From Urechis unicinctus (lineage: Eukaryota > Annelida > Polychaeta > Xenopneusta > Urechidae), in contig CM067344.1 of NCBI GenBank assembly GCA_034190875.2, positions 23,571,106 through 23,635,105 on the forward strand: 64,000 nucleotides of DNA, in the 5' to 3' direction. The notes under the pieces are model-generated. The model ran no database searches and was not told the DNA's origin. It saw only the letters and a list, made by a program, of their open reading frames with translations. Both the position numbers and the translations under genes were made by a program. This document shows, piece by piece, positions 60,246 through 64,000 of the stretch; position 1 is the first letter of the stretch; every line of letters starts with the position of its first letter.

Positions 60246-61299
60246 ATACATTTTGATACAGTGGCCAAAGCTCAGGCGATACTGAGGAAATTACTTGAAA
60301 CGGATCCTAATATACCTGCAATCTGATATAGTATCACAGGGCCTGAGTGGCATCACATGACCCAATGAATTCTCTGATGGTGGGGTTACTCTGCTTTATT
60401 CCAATATATGTAATATATGTAAGATAAGCACAGAGTTTAACGGCACACCAACACTGGTTAGTCTTATGGTGCCTATCCGATATATATATACATACACACA
60501 GTTTGCTTTGATAGTTACAGAATATGCTATCCTGGGGCATTTATAATGTAGAACACATGGTCTTAACATAAAGGCATGACTGTCGCTTGCCCAAAAAAAA
60601 TGCGCCGGAAAAAAGCGAGACGAGATATGATTATCAATAAACCGATGGCATTAGTAATTTGGTAAAATACTGATGGGGTTATTTTCAATGTCCAATAAAG
60701 GATCGGGGACGACTAAATTCTGCCATGTTGGGATCTTGTTTACGGTCAGCGCAGACTGAAAACGTTAGGTTTGGTTACCGGGCGCGTTTGGCGACGCTCT
60801 ATATGACATCTGGTCTTTTCTGATATAGGCGGGGTTTTTTAACTTTTGATTCACTTGGCACACATTGCTCTTTTTCACACTTAGTTTGAATCTTTATTGT
60901 TTTACGTTGCAATTATAGATTGACAAGCGAGTCAGCCTCATTATAATACCAATGTCGTTCTGAAACCTGTCTACCCATGTAATTGGTAACAATATATATC
61001 ACGCTATATAAGTTGCAGCAGTAGCCCCTGATTTTCCAATAGAACCCCCCATATGGTGAGATGGCTATTTCAGCGCAAATTATGTAATACGGCCCATTCG
61101 ATTTGCCACACATTTAACAAAGGTTCATTCCCTTGTGGTTCATGCAAGGATGAATCCCCTTACACCATTCAGCTTATTCTCCTGAGCAGAGGATGCTGTT
61201 CATACCCACGCAATTACTTGTGTATTCTCTGCTCCAAGAGAATGCATCCAGCCGACATAGGACCTCCATATGAATCAACCCCTTTCATTCTTACACCCA
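60246..61299. other. Stefin 5' flank and gene-free stretch
   Basis: I see no TATA box at a convincing distance. An ATATATATATACATAC microsatellite sits near 60,480. No exon recognised. Confidence 0.35.
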
Positions 61300-61740
61300 C
61301 CTGACTTGAATTGAGGCGTAGTTATCAACTGACATTAATGACTTAATCTCATAATTAATGCAGATGAGGCTGAAAACTAGTAACGACTTCTTGCAGCCTG
61401 TCTTTTGTTTGGCATAGTATATTTTTAAGCGAAAATGAGATATATGGAGTGCTTAGGCCCATCCTTGGGATAGAATGGAACTTTTATTTCGTATGTTATT
61501 CAACTATTAACGTTTTTCTAAGTTCATCATGATAACTACTTACTGACCATCGCTCTGTGGCTAGGATTATCACAATGACTTACCGACCATCGCTCTGTTA
61601 CTAGATTCATCACAAATACTATCTGACCATCGCGAACTTTCTTAGATCATCACATTGACATGCTTAAACGGAGACGTTTGCTAGGTTTCATTCGACAATA
61701 GTACTTGATCCTAGGAAGTTGATACAGTATCGAAAAGCTT
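61300..61740. repeat. Duplicated ~450-bp repeat, copy 2
   Basis: Colinear with 56,684-57,144 at roughly 90% identity by eye; runs into the 37-bp tandem repeat instead of (TA)n. Confidence 0.9.
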
Positions 61741-61754
61741 CGCCAGCATTGTAA

Positions 61755-62010
61755 AATGCTTATATAACAGACATGGTCTAATGATAGAAATGTTTATTTA
61801 GCAGACATGGTCGATTGATAAAAATGCTTATCTCACACACATGGTCGATTGATTGAAATGCTTATCTCACAGACATGGTCGATTGATTGAAATGCATATC
61901 TCTCAGATATGGTCGATTGACTGAAATGCTTATGTCACAGACATGATTGATTGAAAGGCTCATCTCTCAGACATGGTTGATTGATTGAAATACTTATCAC
62001 ATAGACCTAT
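61755..62010. repeat. 37-38-bp minisatellite
   Basis: About seven units of CAGACATGGTCGATTGATTG plus AAATGCTTATCTCA, with a shortened unit near 61,940. Confidence 0.9.
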
Positions 62011-62019
62011 TGGAATGAT

Positions 62020-62690
62020 TGACATGTTTTTTTCAAAATGTTCGTCGTTTTCCAAGCGTGATGAGTTTAAGAAAACATTTCAAAGTGACAATTTTCATAA
62101 AGTTGTAAATATCGGTTCAAAAGTCGTGGACGGCACAAATCGAATTTGCAATTCTATGTATGTTGATATCGTCACTTGCGATTCGGAACCCATTAATGTT
62201 CTAGTGGAAGTGAAATCGGAAGTTAACATAGCGTATCTCCGTTATTAATGGTCGTATCGTAGCAAAGTTTTAAATCGAGGATAGCCCCCTCTATTCTGAA
62301 CAAATAACTAGTTACATGTAGTGGTAAATTCGTTGCATTATTCTCATAACCAAGCTAAAAAGAAAGTGGTGGCAGGAAAATGGGGAATGAATTGAAAATA
62401 TCTGGGCGGGATTTGAACACCAGCCTCTCTCATGTCAGGCAAACATGCTACTACCGTGTCACAACGTCTTATATATTTTAAGCTAACGTTTGTTGTACAG
62501 AAGTACAGTAGGTGCTGCTTATCCGACATTGAATGGATTTGAACATACATTGATTGAAAAAAATAACTGGCGTGCTATTAGCCATACATCTCTGGTTCTA
62601 AACGTTTTATTGTACTATAATTCAAAGTGTATTAGCAAAATAGCTGTTTACATTTTAGTTTAAGGAATGCTTAGAATATATATTGAAGAA
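62020..62690. repeat. Interspersed repeat mosaic with tRNA-like module
   Basis: 62,090-62,475 matches 53,190-53,640 in several blocks; reverse-complemented, the tRNA-like part shows GTAGTAGCATG and GTGTTCAAATCCCGCC. 62,500-62,690 matches the old repeat near 58,918-59,120. Confidence 0.5.
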
Positions 62691-62699
62691 ACTAAATGA

Positions 62700-63716
62700 A
62701 TATTTTGTTTGTTTTTTTTTGTCTTGCGATACAGGATGCAAAGTTAAACATACATTCCCCAAAACAATTTAAAATAGAAATGTTTACTTCTTGTTTTTCT
62801 TTAGCGATACAGATCGAAATTTTAAGATATATTCGAAATTTTTTTTTTTAAATGGAAAGTGTTGATGATGCGCAAAACCTAGGGCCTTTGTTCTCCCCTT
62901 GACTACAAATCAAGTTCAAAGTCATCAAAGTAATCATCAATATCTCCCTGGCGAATTGCTTGATCGTGATAAGTGTTGCATCTTTTTCAAATATATGTCA
63001 TTGTTAAAAATTGAATAATAACTTAGTCAATTATGAGCCGATTTTGAAGTTCCCACATGTATTCATGGGCCTCTTGATATATATTTTGTGTAAATCCCTT
63101 TCATTCTTACACTCTTGGATTGCTACCTGGCTTCACGCATCCCGTCCCTCACACTTGCACAAAAATATGCTGATATAAGAAATGTGGAAAACTATTATTA
63201 TATAAAAAGAAAAACGAAGATCAATGCATTACAAGTTTTTTTAATTTGAATTCAGATACAGAAATTACCAAAACCTTTAATTGCGGTAGCCAAGTTATCT
63301 TAGTCAGTCGCGTTTGTCATTATGTATGTATGTATGTAGGTATGTATGTAAACAATTTTTTTGATCTGCGATACAGGTCGCAATTTTTGAATTTTTTTTC
63401 TTCAATCGTTAGGCGTTAATTATGCGCAGAACCCAGAGGATTTGTTTTGACCTTGACTTGAAACTAATGTCAAGGTCACCCAATAAGTGAAAAACTAGTA
63501 TCTTGTATTACTCCGTTAATAATGATCGGATTGTTTCATAATTTACATCATTGTGTAGCTCATTCTTATTACAGACTTTTTCTGATTACATATGTGGCCA
63601 TCGAACAAACGGTTTTTCCAAGCGCCTAAGGTCGAAAAATCGTGGTATTAGTCCAAAAGTCAAAAAAAAATTTCATGAATATTTCGAATGCTTATAAAAC
63701 CGTCAATACATGTCTG
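62700..63716. repeat. Three members of the GATACAGGTCGCAATTTTT repeat family
   Basis: Core sequences at about 62,726, 62,803 and 63,369. The last copy (63,290-63,716) is colinear with 34,860-35,700 and ends at the coding segment on the right edge. Confidence 0.7.
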
Positions 63717-64000
63717 ATTTTGTAAGGCATTGCCTTAGAGGTTCAATGGAGTTGTCAATAAAGATGAGAATCTGGATCGTTGCTGTGGCATTTGCTTTGA
63801 TCAGAGATGAATTGCTCGTCAAGGTGCTAATACAGCTGAGGTAAGGACTCTCTGCATTCCGATTACAATTCAAGTCAATGCATCTACCAGTTGTTATGTC
63901 AAAGTACTCAGATTCAATACAAAGCGTTCGGCCAAATAATTCTATCCGAGCATCCAAGGAGAAATCAAGGATTAGTGAAAAACTAGTGTGTCTAATAACA
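63700..64000 (-). CDS. Partial extracellular-domain coding segment, adhesion-GPCR-like (open at window edge)
   Basis: The minus-strand frame is open from the window edge to a TGA at about 63,697-63,702. It reads CIESEYFDITTGRCIDLNCN, then CISTLTSNSSL and IQILIFIDNSIEPLRQCL. The C-x-S-x-E-Y-F-D-x-x-T-G-x-C pattern is common in the extracellular parts of invertebrate adhesion-type GPCRs as I recall them. The last codons (KSDMY) overlap the end of an interspersed repeat, so the exon may be truncated by that insertion. CAT|GTATTG could be a donor. Family call is tentative. Confidence 0.4.

Overview
The window is animal (metazoan) nuclear DNA: genes are split by GT-AG introns, there is no operon structure, microsatellites and minisatellites are abundant, and about a quarter of the sequence is transposable-element derived. 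The gene families (a GABA-B-like class C receptor, a three-exon stefin) and the Ty3/gypsy elements with a tRNA-Leu-type primer site suggest a marine invertebrate (lophotrochozoan or invertebrate deuterostome). The species cannot be fixed from sequence alone.

Two host genes can be reconstructed, both on the minus strand. The first is a GABA-B-receptor-like GPCR with 15 exons (29,772 down to 13,814; 707 codons with no frame break) covering a signal peptide, a complete periplasmic-binding-like ectodomain and all seven membrane segments; its cytoplasmic tail was not found. The second is a stefin (cystatin B-type cysteine protease inhibitor) with three exons (60,245 down to 59,382; 92 residues), whose introns sit where I recall vertebrate stefin introns. 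Partial or uncertain host sequences are a Rossmann-type SDR first exon at 249-338, a secreted-looking ORF with an in-frame TGA at 31,346-31,885, an exon-like segment at 23,360-23,455, and an extracellular cysteine-containing coding segment running off the right edge (63,700-64,000).

Layout: 1-8.9 kb holds degraded repeats (a MITE, a possible solo LTR, a gag-like fragment) and little else. 8.96-13.2 kb is a Ty3/gypsy element (gag, pol, protease frame break). 13.8-30.4 kb is the receptor gene; its 8-kb first intron contains three tandem arrays, one in register with the exon-1 splice donor, and four palindromic AGGTCA-type sites lie upstream of the promoter. 30.4-38.4 kb is mostly non-coding with interspersed repeats. 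38.4-44.7 kb holds a 5'-truncated gypsy pol with a 3' LTR and an inverted LTR relative. 45.4-52.8 kb is a nested stack: an old repeat split by a very young LTR retrotransposon with identical 182-bp LTRs and by a 1.1-kb TIR element rich in TAGTCA/TGACTA. 53.9-54.8 kb is another TIR element with a perfect 9-bp target duplication, itself carrying a MITE. 55-64 kb holds satellites, duplicated repeats, the stefin gene and the partial edge exon.
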